Positions 18,138 through 26,196 of a stretch of 64,000 bases of DNA are shown piece after piece. Positions within the stretch are counted from its first letter, which is position 1, and each line of letters begins with the position of its first letter. The notes beneath the pieces are model-generated. The model had not been told where the DNA came from. It did no database searches and saw nothing but the letters and a program-made list of their open reading frames with translations. The position numbers and the translations under genes were made by a program. Origin of the DNA: Roseivivax jejudonensis (GTDB lineage Bacteria; Pseudomonadota; Alphaproteobacteria; Rhodobacterales; Rhodobacteraceae); the NCBI RefSeq assembly GCF_900172265.1, contig NZ_FWFK01000002.1, positions 310,001 through 374,000 on the forward strand. The letters are read 5' to 3'.

Positions 18138-18386
18138 TCAGTGCCGGGCCCGCGACAGTCCGATCAGCCCCAGCCCGCCGAGCGCCATGAACGCGGTCAG
18201 CCCGAGCTTGAACAACATCAGCGCCGGCAAATCCGGGTGGCGCGCCGGCACGGCCCAGAGCGCCAGCGCCGCGGCGACGAGGCCCGCCCCGACGACGAGA
18301 AACACGACACGATGCAGCGCGTGGGCCGGAGCCTCGGCCTCCGCCTCTTCGGGCGAACGATGCGGATCGTTGGCGACATGCGACAT
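18138..18386 (-). CDS. Small membrane protein, unknown
   Basis: 82-aa protein with a charged, acidic N-terminus (about 1-24) and two hydrophobic segments, VVFLVVGAGLVAAALALWAV (about 27-46) and LPALMLFKLGLTAFMALGGLGLIGLS (about 53-78). It probably spans the inner membrane twice. No named domain is recognised. It lies between the YceI gene and the divergent ribosomal protein operon. Confidence 0.65.
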   Translation of the reverse strand: MSHVANDPHRSPEEAEAEAPAHALHRVVFLVVGAGLVAAALALWAVPARHPDLPALMLFKLGLTAFMALGGLGLIGLSRARH

Positions 18387-18495
18387 GGACGGCTCCTCGA
18401 TTTCCGTACGGTCAACAATCGAGGGTCAAATCGGCAACAATCGGGCGCGATCCGGGCACGCGATGGACGCGCCCGTGACGGTGATGCGCCGCCCC

Positions 18496-18523
18496 TTGCG
18501 TCATGGCACGAGGCGTGTATACG
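18496..18523 (+). promoter_or_regulatory. Candidate promoter of rpsF operon
   Basis: TTGCGT (18496-18501) and TATACG (18518-18523) with a 16-base spacer, giving a leader of roughly 100 nt before rpsF. Identified by eye. Confidence 0.4.
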
Positions 18524-18569
18524 GGCGGCTCCCTTCGCATCCGATGTGAACCGCGCAGTCTCTCGTGGG

Positions 18570-18593
18570 CAGGCGCGAAGGGTGGATCGCCTG
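18570..18593 (+). promoter_or_regulatory. Leader hairpin upstream of rpsF
   Basis: CAGGCG (18570-18575) pairs with CGCCTG (18588-18593) around a 12-base loop, 35 bp before the rpsF start. Many rpsF operons are autoregulated by an S6:S18-binding leader, and this is the right place for one. I cannot confirm the known motif by eye. Confidence 0.3.
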
Positions 18594-18628
18594 TCCTTTG
18601 AAATGCGCCAGAATGATACGGAGACCGC

Positions 18629-18988
18629 ATGCCGCTGTACGAGCATGTCTTTATCTCGCGTCAGGACCTGTCCAACGCACAGGCCGAGGGCCTGATCGAA
18701 CACTTCTCCTCCATCCTCGCAGACAACGGCGGCACGCTCGTCGACAGCGAGTACTGGGGCGTAAAGACCATGGCCTACAAGATCAACAAGAACCGCAAGG
18801 GGCATTACGCCTTCCTGCGCACCAACGCGCCCGCCGAGGCGGTGCAGGAGATGGAGCGCCTGATGCGGCTGCACGACGACGTGATGCGCGTGCTCACGAT
18901 CAAGGTCGACGAGCACGAGGAAGGCCCCTCGATCCAGATGCAGAAACGCGACGAGCGCGACGACCGTCGCCGCGACCGCCGCAACTGA
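18629..18988 (+). CDS. rpsF: 30S ribosomal protein S6
   Basis: Binds 16S rRNA next to S18 in the 30S platform. The 119-aa sequence starts [15 protein letters not shown] and contains [27 protein letters not shown], characteristic of S6, and ends in a charged tail ([12 protein letters not shown]). First gene of rpsF-rpsR-rplI, with 25 bp to rpsR. Confidence 0.98.
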   Translation: MPLYEHVFISRQDLSNAQAEGLIEHFSSILADNGGTLVDSEYWGVKTMAYKINKNRKGHYAFLRTNAPAEAVQEMERLMRLHDDVMRVLTIKVDEHEEGPSIQMQKRDERDDRRRDRRN

Positions 18989-19013
18989 TCGCCAGAGAGT
19001 AGGAGCCCAACCC

Positions 19014-19241
19014 ATGGCAGCAAAACCGTTTTTCCGCCGCCGCAAGGTCTGCCCGTTCTCCGGCGAGAACGCGCCCAAGATCGATTACAAGGACACCAAG
19101 CTGCTGCAGCGCTACGTGTCCGAGCGCGGCAAGATCGTGCCCTCGCGCATCACCGCCGTCAGCTCCAAGAAGCAGCGTGAACTGTCGCGCGCGATCAAGC
19201 GCGCCCGTTTTCTCGCGCTGCTCCCCTACGCCGTGAAGTAA
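19014..19241 (+). CDS. rpsR: 30S ribosomal protein S18
   Basis: 75-aa basic protein, partner of S6 in the 30S platform. Typical sequence: [61 protein letters not shown]. Only 10 bp before rplI, with an AGGAG ribosome site upstream of it. Confidence 0.98.
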   Translation: MAAKPFFRRRKVCPFSGENAPKIDYKDTKLLQRYVSERGKIVPSRITAVSSKKQRELSRAIKRARFLALLPYAVK

Positions 19242-19251
19242 GGAGAGGACC

Positions 19252-19929
19252 ATGCAAGTCATTCTGCTGGAACGCGTGGCCAAGCTCGGGCAGATGGGCG
19301 ACGTCGTCGACGTCAAACCCGGCTACGCGCGCAACTTCCTTCTGCTTCAGGGCAAGGCGCTGACCGCGTCGAAGGAAAACATCGCCCGCTTCGAAGCCGA
19401 GAAGGCGAACCTCGAGGCGAAGAACCTCGAGTCCCGCAAGGAGGCCGAAGCGGTCGGCGACAAGCTCGGCGGTGAACAGTTCATCGTGATTCGCCAGGCG
19501 TCCGACGGAGGCAACCTTTACGGCTCCGTGACGACGCGCGACGCGGCCGATGTCTGCAAGGAGGCCGGCTTCGACGTCGACCGCAAGCAGGTCATCATCC
19601 GCACGCCGATCAAGGAGCTGGGCCTGCACGAGGTCGAGGTGCACCTGCACCCCGAGGTGATCGTCGAGGTCACGCTGAACGTCGCACGGTCGCCCGAAGA
19701 GGCGGAGATCCAGAAGGCCGGCAAGTCGATTCAGGAGGTCGCGGCCGAAGAAGAGGCCCAGGCCGAATTCGAGATTTCCGAGCTGTTCGACGATATCGGC
19801 GCGGCCCAGCTCGACGAGCTGGAGACCGATGTCGAGCAGGCGTCGGACGAACCGGCCGTCCAGGAAAAGGACGAACTCGACGCTCGCCTCTCACGCGACG
19901 AGACCGCGAGCGACGACAGCGATCGCTGA
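19252..19929 (+). CDS. rplI: 50S ribosomal protein L9 with acidic C-terminal extension
   Basis: L9 binds 23S rRNA near the L1 stalk and helps maintain frame. The first 148 residues are canonical ([30 protein letters not shown], central helix, and the C-domain [21 protein letters not shown]). About 75 further residues form an acidic Glu/Asp-rich tail absent from E. coli L9; extended L9 is common in Rhodobacteraceae. Last gene of the ribosomal operon, followed by a terminator. Confidence 0.97.
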   Translation: MQVILLERVAKLGQMGDVVDVKPGYARNFLLLQGKALTASKENIARFEAEKANLEAKNLESRKEAEAVGDKLGGEQFIVIRQASDGGNLYGSVTTRDAADVCKEAGFDVDRKQVIIRTPIKELGLHEVEVHLHPEVIVEVTLNVARSPEEAEIQKAGKSIQEVAAEEEAQAEFEISELFDDIGAAQLDELETDVEQASDEPAVQEKDELDARLSRDETASDDSDR

Positions 19930-19954
19930 GCGCTGGATCAATTTTGCTACAATT

Positions 19955-19986
19955 TCGGCCGTCCCGCCCTCGGGGCGGCCGATTTC
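19955..19986 (+). terminator. Intrinsic terminator of rpsF-rpsR-rplI
   Basis: TCGGCCGTCCCG (19955-19966) pairs with CGGGGCGGCCGA (19971-19982) across CCCT, with one G-T wobble, followed by TTTCGTT. It lies 25 bp after the rplI stop. Confidence 0.8.
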
Positions 19987-20058
19987 GTTCAAAATCATGG
20001 ACTTTGCCGGGGACGAGAACAGTCTGTCACCCCACAAACGGGTGCGAGCCGCAAACCT

Positions 20059-20087
20059 TTGGCTTGAAAAATTTCGCAAATTATGGC
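20059..20087 (+). promoter_or_regulatory. Candidate promoter of XRE-luxR unit
   Basis: TTGGCT (20059-20064) and TATGGC (20082-20087) with a 17-base spacer in an unusually AT-rich stretch 30 bp before the GTG start of the XRE gene. Identified by eye. Confidence 0.35.
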
Positions 20088-20117
20088 GGGTTAACACCAC
20101 CAAAGAGCGAGAGACCA

Positions 20118-20498
20118 GTGAATTCAGTAGATAAATGTATCGGTGCGCGTGTTCGCGCGCAGCGCCAGGCGCGCGGGCTAACGCAGCGCGACCTGGGTGA
20201 GCGCCTCGGCGTGCGGTTTCAACAGATCCAGAAATACGAGAGCGGCCAGAACCGGATTTCGGCCGCCCAGATGTGGCGAATCGCCAGCGTGCTGGACGTT
20301 TCGATCACCCACTTCTTCGAGAAGCTGGAAATCGAGACCCCGGACGATGCGGCAGAGCGCACGACACCGCCGCTCACGCCCTCGCAGACACGCGAGCTTG
20401 CCAGCATCTTTACCAATTTGGACACATCTCAGCGTGAAGCTGTCATGGCGTTCTTGCGTTCGCTTGCAACGGGCAAGGAAAACGTGACACCATCTTAA
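20118..20498 (+). CDS. XRE-family helix-turn-helix regulator
   Basis: 126-aa DNA-binding protein. Residues about 6-60 form a Cro/CI-type helix-turn-helix (GARVRAQRQARGLTQRDLGERLGVRFQQIQKYESGQNRISA), followed by a linker and a helical C-terminal segment (LTPSQTRELASIFTNLDTSQREAVMAFLRSLA). No ATG occurs before the domain, so a GTG at 20118 after an AGCGAGAGA ribosome site is taken as the start. It is 44 bp upstream of a LuxR gene on the same strand and probably regulates, or is regulated with, the quorum-sensing genes. That link is inferred from position. Confidence 0.85.
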   Translation: MNSVDKCIGARVRAQRQARGLTQRDLGERLGVRFQQIQKYESGQNRISAAQMWRIASVLDVSITHFFEKLEIETPDDAAERTTPPLTPSQTRELASIFTNLDTSQREAVMAFLRSLATGKENVTPS

Positions 20499-20542
20499 AG
20501 GAATAATCTGGGCAAACTTTTGCCGCGATCGCGTGGAAGGGT

Positions 20543-21244
20543 ATGAGCCTTACGGAACACAAATCCAACGGCACCCGCGAGGACCACGTGATCGATTTCC
20601 TGAAGCGGATCTGCGATCAGCACGGGCTGGACGACGCGGCCTATGCTGGCGCAAATCCGATCTCCGGGCGCCTGCATGGGTTCATGACCTACGCTCCTGA
20701 TTGGCAGGCGCACTACGCGAAGAACCAGTTCCACCGGATCGACCCGACGCTGATCGAGGCGCGGCGGAGCATTGCGCCCGTCGACTGGACGCGCCTCGAA
20801 CCCTCCGAAAACTTTGACAAGGTGTTTCGCGACGCCCATGACTTCGGCATCGGAAGCGTGGGAATGACGATCCCCGTCCGTGGTCCATTGGGCGATGTCG
20901 GAAGCCTCAGCGTCACGTCGAAGCTCCCGCGCGAAGAGTGGATGAAGCTGCGCAAAGAGGTCGTCCATTACCTCCAGACCTACGCGGTGAACATCCACGA
21001 CCAGGTGATGCGCGAAGACAAGCTGATGAGCGCGTTGACCGATCACGCGCTCTCCACACGCGAGGTGGAGATCCTTCAATGGATCGCCGCCGGCAAGAGC
21101 CAGAGCGACATCGGCGATATCCTGTCGATCTCTCACCGTACGGTCGAGGTTCACCTGCGCTCCGCGCGGACGAAACTCAACGCTCTGACGACCGCTCAGG
21201 CCATCGGCCGAGCCATCGCACGCGGGCTTATCTACCCGGAATAA
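20543..21244 (+). CDS. luxR: LuxR-family acyl-homoserine lactone-responsive regulator
   Basis: Quorum-sensing transcription factor of 233 aa. The N-terminal autoinducer-binding domain shows the conserved aromatic/acidic set: W54 and Y58 in APDWQAHYAKNQFHRIDP, D67-P68, and W82. The C-terminal GerE-type helix-turn-helix covers about 168-232 (LSTREVEILQWIAAGKSQSDIGDILSISHRTVEVHLRSARTKL). It is directly upstream of a luxI gene and so is most likely its cognate receptor. The AHL it recognises cannot be read from sequence. ATG 20543 follows a GGAAGGG ribosome site. Confidence 0.93.
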   Translation: MSLTEHKSNGTREDHVIDFLKRICDQHGLDDAAYAGANPISGRLHGFMTYAPDWQAHYAKNQFHRIDPTLIEARRSIAPVDWTRLEPSENFDKVFRDAHDFGIGSVGMTIPVRGPLGDVGSLSVTSKLPREEWMKLRKEVVHYLQTYAVNIHDQVMREDKLMSALTDHALSTREVEILQWIAAGKSQSDIGDILSISHRTVEVHLRSARTKLNALTTAQAIGRAIARGLIYPE

Positions 21245-21264
21245 TTGCGACTCCGCGACGTCAC

Positions 21265-21295
21265 GGCACTTGTACGGGATTCCCCGAATAGTGCC
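21265..21295. promoter_or_regulatory. Candidate lux-box-like operator upstream of luxI
   Basis: GGCACT (21265-21270) and AGTGCC (21290-21295) are the outer arms of an imperfect palindrome whose centre holds CGGG (21275-21278) and CCCG (21283-21286). It lies about 90-120 bp before luxI, a normal place for a LuxR-binding site. It is longer than the classic 20-bp lux box and is off-centre by half a base. Confidence 0.4.
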
Positions 21296-21315
21296 CTGTC
21301 AAGATTCATCTATGG

Positions 21316-21375
21316 TTAATCCCATCGTTCGGCCTGAACACTCCGGGTCGGATATCGAAACACTCATGGGATTAA
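21316..21375 (+). promoter_or_regulatory. Inverted repeat in the luxI leader touching the ribosome site
   Basis: TTAATCCCAT (21316-21325) and ATGGGATTAA (21366-21375) are a perfect 10-bp inverted repeat 40 bases apart; a smaller dyad GTTC-N5-GAAC (21327-21339) lies within. The right arm covers the first two bases of the AAGGGG ribosome site (21374-21379), so folding of the mRNA could limit luxI translation. Confidence 0.5.
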
Positions 21376-21385
21376 GGGGTTAGCC

Positions 21386-22276
21386 ATGATCATCGTCGTC
21401 GACGCACTCAACAAAAACCGATTCAAAGACGTTATGGAGGACATGTTCCGCTTGAGAGCGCGTGTCTTCGGAGAGCGGCTCGGCTGGGACGTGACCATCG
21501 AAGACGGCATGGAGCGCGACCAGTTCGACGATCTGGATCCGGCTTATGCAATCGGTCTCGACGATGACGGCAACGTGGTGTCCTGCGTCCGGGCGCTGCA
21601 GACCACGGGTCCGCACATGCTGTCGGATGTCTTCGCCGACATCCTCGACGGCGAGCCGCCGATCCGCGACCCGCACATGTGGGAATCGACGCGGTTCTGC
21701 GTTGACACCAAGCGCCTGACCAGCGGCACCGGCCGCCACAGCGTGTCGCACGCCACCTGCGAGTTGATGATCGCCTCGCTCGAATCGGCCATGGACGCCG
21801 GCGTGACGGATATCGTCACGGTGATCGATCCGGTCATGAACCGCGTGCTGAAGCGGTCTGGCAATGCGCCCTACGACTATGTCGGCAAGACTGTCCCGAT
21901 GGGCAAGGTGCCGGCGATGGCCGCGCTTCTCGATGCCACGCAAGAGCGCGTCGACGCGATCCGCACGTTTTCTGGCATCGAGACCAACGTGTTCATGACC
22001 GATGCCGAAGCCCGCGAACTGCGCGACTCGACGGTCGCCAAGCGCGCCGCCGACGCAGAACCAGCGCCGGCTGCCGACGCTCCGGACGCCGGGGTTTCGA
22101 GCGCCGACAGCGCCAAGCTCGAAGAGCTGATCAGCTACTGCCGCGATCAGATGCTGACCGCCCGCACCAAGTCCGAGAAGAACGCGGCACTGCGCCTTGT
22201 CACCTCGATAACCTCCACGCTTCCGGCCGCACAGCGCGATCGGCTGGAAGCGGCGCTCAAGACCGCCACGGTCTGA
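21386..22276 (+). CDS. luxI: Acyl-homoserine-lactone synthase with C-terminal extension
   Basis: Makes AHL signals from acyl-ACP and S-adenosylmethionine. The LuxI invariant residues sit at canonical numbers: R24, F28, W34, E43, D45, D48, R69, E100 and R103 (LRARVFGERLGWDV, ERDQFDD, CVRAL, WESTRF). LuxI proteins are usually about 190-220 aa; this one has 296. The extra part is an Ala/Asp/Pro-rich linker (about 218-240) followed by a helical segment (KLEELISYCRDQM...RDRLEAALKTATV). It lies about 140 bp downstream of luxR with its own regulatory gap. Confidence 0.94.
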   Translation: MIIVVDALNKNRFKDVMEDMFRLRARVFGERLGWDVTIEDGMERDQFDDLDPAYAIGLDDDGNVVSCVRALQTTGPHMLSDVFADILDGEPPIRDPHMWESTRFCVDTKRLTSGTGRHSVSHATCELMIASLESAMDAGVTDIVTVIDPVMNRVLKRSGNAPYDYVGKTVPMGKVPAMAALLDATQERVDAIRTFSGIETNVFMTDAEARELRDSTVAKRAADAEPAPAADAPDAGVSSADSAKLEELISYCRDQMLTARTKSEKNAALRLVTSITSTLPAAQRDRLEAALKTATV

Positions 22277-22326
22277 GCGCGCCTCACTCACGGTCACACG
22301 CGCAAACACGGAACAGAGAACAAGAA

Positions 22327-22356
22327 AACGGCGGCTCGAATTACCGAGCCGCCGTT
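22327..22356. terminator. Bidirectional terminator between luxI and tig
   Basis: AACGGCGGCTCG (22327-22338) and CGAGCCGCCGTT (22345-22356) form a perfect 12-bp stem with a 6-base loop. AAAA to the left gives a T run for minus-strand transcripts of tig, and plus-strand luxI also ends here. Confidence 0.82.
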
Positions 22357-22382
22357 CGTCGTTCTAGATCATTCGCGGCGGA

Positions 22383-23714
22383 TCAGACCGCGTCGAGCTC
22401 GTCGAGCAGCTTCTGCAGCTCTTCCTTGGACAGCTCGTTCTCCGTTACCTGCGCCTTTTCGAGGATCACGTCCACGACCTTGTCCTCGAAAATCGGCGCA
22501 CGCAGCTGCTGCTGCATCTGCTGGTTCTGCCGCACGAAGTCGAAGAACTGGCGCTCCTGCCCCGGATACTGCCGCGCCTGGTTCATGATCGCCTGGGTCA
22601 TCTCGGCATCGGTGACCTGAACCTCTTCCTGATTGCCGATCTCGGCGAGCAGGAGCCCGAGGCGCACGCGGCGCTCGGCCAGCGACGTGTGCTCTTCGGT
22701 CGGTTCGATCTCGCCATGGTCGTGGCCGTGATCGTCCGGGTTTTCCTCGTGGTGGAGTTGGTGCGCGATCTGCTTGGCCTCGGCCTCCACAAGGCTCGGC
22801 GGCAGGTCGAACTGGACCTTCTCGTCGAGCACGTCGAGCAGGCGGCGCTTGACCACCTGGCGCGCGGCGCCCTGATACTCAGCCTCGAGCCGTTCGCGGA
22901 TCTGACCCTTCAACGCTTCGAGATCCTCTGCCCCGAACTTCTTGGCCAGTTCATCGTCGATCTCTGCCGCGACGGGCTTCTTCACCGCCTTGACTGTCAC
23001 GTCGAAGGTCGCGTCCTTGCCTGCGAGGTTCTCGGCCCCGTATTCGGCCGGGAAGCTGACCTCGACGGTCTTTTCCTCGCCGGTCTTCACGCCGACGAGC
23101 TGCTCCTCGAAGCCGGGGATGAAAGAGTTGGAGCCCAGAACAAGGGGATAATCCTCGGCGGCGCCGCCCTCGAACGGCTCACCGTCGACCTTGCCCACGA
23201 AGTCGATGACGACCTGGTCGCCGTCCTTGGACTTCACGTTGTCCTGCCGGTCCTTGTAGTCGGTCGCGGTCTCGGCAAGGTTCTTGAGCGCCTCGTCGAC
23301 ATCCTCGTCCGACGCCTTCGCCACCGGCCGCTCGACCGAGATGTCGGTCAGGTCGATCTCGGGCACGTCGGGAAGCTTCTCATAGTTCATCTCGACATGA
23401 ACGTCGTCGCCTTCCTTCCAGTCCTCGTTGGTCATCTTGACCTCGGGCTGGAGCGCCGGGCGATCGCCGGTATCCTCGAAATGCTGGCTCATTGCGCCAT
23501 CGATGGCTTCCTGCATCGATTCGCCGAGAAGCCGCTGACCGAACTGCTTCTTCAGCAGGGCCATCGGCACCTTGCCCTTGCGGAAGCCCTTCATCTCGAC
23601 CGAGGGCTGCGCCTCGGCGAGCTTCTCGTTCACCTTCGCATCGAGTTCGTCGGCGCTCAGCTTGATCGCGTAGCCGCGCTTGAGTCCGTCGTTCAGGGTC
23701 TCGGTGACCTGCAT
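22383..23714 (-). CDS. tig: Trigger factor
   Basis: Ribosome-associated chaperone and peptidyl-prolyl isomerase. The ribosome-binding motif GFRKGKVP is at about residues 42-49, the FKBP-like domain ([20 protein letters not shown]...GFEEQLVG) at about 160-245, and the C-terminal chaperone arms follow. Length 443 aa is normal. The C-terminal half has a His/Asp-rich insert ([16 protein letters not shown]). The start MQVTETLND at 23714 is used; the frame upstream runs into the tRNA gene. Confidence 0.96.
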   Translation of the reverse strand: MQVTETLNDGLKRGYAIKLSADELDAKVNEKLAEAQPSVEMKGFRKGKVPMALLKKQFGQRLLGESMQEAIDGAMSQHFEDTGDRPALQPEVKMTNEDWKEGDDVHVEMNYEKLPDVPEIDLTDISVERPVAKASDEDVDEALKNLAETATDYKDRQDNVKSKDGDQVVIDFVGKVDGEPFEGGAAEDYPLVLGSNSFIPGFEEQLVGVKTGEEKTVEVSFPAEYGAENLAGKDATFDVTVKAVKKPVAAEIDDELAKKFGAEDLEALKGQIRERLEAEYQGAARQVVKRRLLDVLDEKVQFDLPPSLVEAEAKQIAHQLHHEENPDDHGHDHGEIEPTEEHTSLAERRVRLGLLLAEIGNQEEVQVTDAEMTQAIMNQARQYPGQERQFFDFVRQNQQMQQQLRAPIFEDKVVDVILEKAQVTENELSKEELQKLLDELDAV

Positions 23715-23741
23715 CTTGCGTATTGTCCTTCCGTCATCTCG

Positions 23742-23826
23742 TGGTGCGGGTGAAGGGACTCGAACCCCCACGCCTCGCGGCGCCAGAACCTAAATCTGGT
23801 GCGTCTACCAATTCCGCCACACCCGC
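23742..23826 (-). tRNA. tRNA-Leu (anticodon TAG), CCA encoded
   Basis: Read on the minus strand, the 7-bp acceptor stem GCGGGTG/CACCCGC, D arm with TGGTAGACGC, anticodon stem CCAGA/TCTGG around loop TTTAGGT (anticodon TAG), a long variable arm as in class II tRNAs, and a TTCGAGTC T-loop are all present. The 3' CCA is encoded at 23742-23744. It lies 27 bp upstream of tig on the same strand. Confidence 0.96.
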
Positions 23827-24104
23827 GAAAACCTGCGCGGGCGCCCCACATGGGTCGCGGGTGCCCGATTGCGGCGCTCTCTAGCAAAGCGGGATGACGA
23901 GCGCGAGCGGAAAATCCTGCACTCATAGGGCGCCGGGCGAGCCTTCGCGCGCGCCGGACGCGCTGCATCGCTCGCGGGTCACGGTGATGCATCGCAGTTG
24001 CAGTGCGCCGTGCCGTGGGAACCTTTGCGCACAAAGCCACGACTTTAACCCGATGTTGCCGTAGTTTTCGGAAAAAACGAGGCAGGAACAGCAGGATTGC
24101 GCCC

Positions 24105-24605
24105 ATGGAACCGAAAACGGTCCGGCGCGGAGCGGGGGCCCGTGTGCCACGGCCCGGCTCCGTCGATGCCATTCACAACGCCCTGATCGCGGGCACCGAG
24201 GTCTTCACGCTCGACGGCACGCTGCCGGTCGAGGTGCTCGTCCCAGGCGATCGCGTCATCACCCGGGACGCCGGCGCCGTCGCGCTGCGCGAGGTGCGCC
24301 ACCGGCACGCGGCGCTGCCGCTCGTCCGGCTGCGCGCAGGCTCTCTCGGCAATGCGCGGCCCGATCGCGATCTGGTCATGCCTGCCCGGCAGGAAATCCT
24401 CGTGCGCGACTGGCGCGCCAGCGCGCTGTTCGGACGGGCCCAAGCGCTCGTCGCCGCCCGCCGCCTCTGCGACGGGGAGTTCGTCTCGGAGATCGGCACG
24501 TGCGACGTTTCCGTCGTCGAGCTCGTCTTCGACGCGCCGCACATCGTCTATGCCGACGGGCTCGAGGTCGCGGCCGGCGCGCCCTGCCCCGCCACCGTGG
24601 CCTGA
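24105..24605 (+). CDS. Hint (Hedgehog/intein-type) domain protein, catalytic residues altered
   Basis: 166-aa protein that is essentially one Hint domain of the kind common in Roseobacter proteins: AGTEVFTLDGTLPVEVLVPGDRVITRDAG, then LGNARPDRDLVMPARQEILV, and DAPHIVYADGLEVA. Family members usually have Cys at the beginning (CF..GT) and SPQHRVL with a histidine in the middle; here the first is replaced by NALIAGT and the second by MPARQEIL. Self-cleavage is therefore unlikely. No signal peptide or repeat domain is attached. The ATG at 24105 is chosen over an upstream frame that lacks similarity. Role unknown. Confidence 0.8.
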   Translation: MEPKTVRRGAGARVPRPGSVDAIHNALIAGTEVFTLDGTLPVEVLVPGDRVITRDAGAVALREVRHRHAALPLVRLRAGSLGNARPDRDLVMPARQEILVRDWRASALFGRAQALVAARRLCDGEFVSEIGTCDVSVVELVFDAPHIVYADGLEVAAGAPCPATVA

Positions 24606-24619
24606 TCCCCGGCTTCGGC

Positions 24620-26167
24620 TCAGACGCCGAGCTCGCGCAGCACTCCCGGCAGCATGCCGCACAGATCCTCGGCAATCAGGCCGGGCCCGAACCGACGCGC
24701 GCATTCCACATGCAACCAAGCGCCGGTGCCGGCAGCCTCGAGCGGGGCGATCCCGCGCGCGAGCAGCCCGGCGATCAGCCCCGCGAGCGTGTCTCCAGCG
24801 CCGGCGGTGGCGAGCCACGGAACCGACCGCTCGTAGACCGCCGCGTTCACGAGAACGCGGCCATCCGGCGCGGCGATCACCGTGTCCGCCCCCTTAAGCA
24901 GAACGACCGCGCCGCACCGGACGGACGCCGCGCGCGCGGCGTCGATGCGCGAGGCGGCCGGTCCCGACTCTGGCGTGCGCTTCAGATCCTCGGCGATATC
25001 GGGAAAGAGCCGCGCGAATTCGCCCATGTGCGGGGTCAGGACGCACCGCGCGTGAAGCTTGGAGAACAGCCGGTCAGGCGCGTCGGCAAACGCCGTCAAC
25101 GCGTCCGCGTCGAGAACGGTCGCGCGCCCGGATGCAAGCGCGGCGGGAACAAGGGCGTGCGCACGCTCCGACCCGAGGCCCGGACCGAGGCAAAGAGAAT
25201 TCAATCGGGGATCCTCGAGTGCCGTGTCGAGCGCCTCTGCATCATCGACCCGGCGCAGCATCACCGCCGTTTCGTGCATCGCCACTTCGAGTTGCGCCGC
25301 GCCCGGCACGCCAAGGGTCACGAGCCCCGCCCCGATGCGCAAAGCGGCGCGTGCCGACAGCCGCGCCGCGCCGGTTCGCCCGGCACCGCCCGTCAGCACC
25401 AGCGCATGACCATGATCATACTTGTGCCCCGGCCGTTTCGATACCGCTGCGAGGGTGTCCGGTTCGACGAGCCGCGCCGGCCGAGCCCCCGGCGCCGTGG
25501 CCGCCTCCAGCCCGATATCGACACGCGCGAGCTGCCCGCAGGCCGTCGGTCCGTCGCTTAGGATGTGCCCCGCCTTCCGACGGTGGAACGTCACCGTAAG
25601 GTCCGCGGCCGTGCGCGCCTCGGGCGCGGCATCGCCCAACCAGCGCCCACTGTCGCTGCACCAGCCACTCGGCATGTCGATGGCAACGACCCGTGTCTCT
25701 GGATCACGCGCCGCGGCGCCAAGCTGTCGCGCCACTGCCGACAGGGTGAACGGGCGGGACAGGCCGGTCCCGAAGAGCGCATCGATCCAAAGCACTTCGC
25801 CGTCCACGGCCGGCGGCGCGATGGCCGCGTCCTCGAGCGCGCGCACCTCCCCGCGCTCGCGCCAGAGGTCATGGTTCGCCCGCGCATCCGGCGGTAGAGC
25901 GTCGGCCCGGCCGAGAAGGTACAGGTCGATCGTCCAGCCCCGCGCCGCGAGCAGCCGCGCGACGACGAAGCCGTCACCGCCGTTGTTGCCGGGCCCGCAC
26001 AGCACCACCGCGCGGTGCGCACCTGCGGCAAGATCCGGCCACTTCGCCAGTACGGCGTCCACCGTCCCGGCCCCTGCCCGCGCCATCAATTCCGCCCCGG
26101 TCACGCGCCCTGCCTCGATGTCCGTACGCTCTGCCGCGCTCATTTCCGCCGCTGTCAAAAGCTCCAT
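24620..26167 (-). CDS. nnr: Bifunctional NAD(P)H-hydrate epimerase/dehydratase
   Basis: Repairs hydrated NAD(P)H. Residues about 1-215 are the YjeF N-terminal epimerase domain (CGPGNNGGDGFVVARLLAARG, IDALFGTGLSRP, IDMPSGW); residues about 225-505 are the ADP/ATP-dependent dehydratase with a ribokinase-like fold (KPGHKYDHGHALVLTGGAG, LGPGLG, LTPHMGEFARL, WLATAGAGDTLAGLIAGLLA). Length 515 aa is typical for the fused form. It is divergent from glnB, with a palindrome in the intergenic region. Confidence 0.95.
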   Translation of the reverse strand: MELLTAAEMSAAERTDIEAGRVTGAELMARAGAGTVDAVLAKWPDLAAGAHRAVVLCGPGNNGGDGFVVARLLAARGWTIDLYLLGRADALPPDARANHDLWRERGEVRALEDAAIAPPAVDGEVLWIDALFGTGLSRPFTLSAVARQLGAAARDPETRVVAIDMPSGWCSDSGRWLGDAAPEARTAADLTVTFHRRKAGHILSDGPTACGQLARVDIGLEAATAPGARPARLVEPDTLAAVSKRPGHKYDHGHALVLTGGAGRTGAARLSARAALRIGAGLVTLGVPGAAQLEVAMHETAVMLRRVDDAEALDTALEDPRLNSLCLGPGLGSERAHALVPAALASGRATVLDADALTAFADAPDRLFSKLHARCVLTPHMGEFARLFPDIAEDLKRTPESGPAASRIDAARAASVRCGAVVLLKGADTVIAAPDGRVLVNAAVYERSVPWLATAGAGDTLAGLIAGLLARGIAPLEAAGTGAWLHVECARRFGPGLIAEDLCGMLPGVLRELGV

Positions 26168-26196
26168 GCACCACCCGATTCAATTCTGATTATTTC

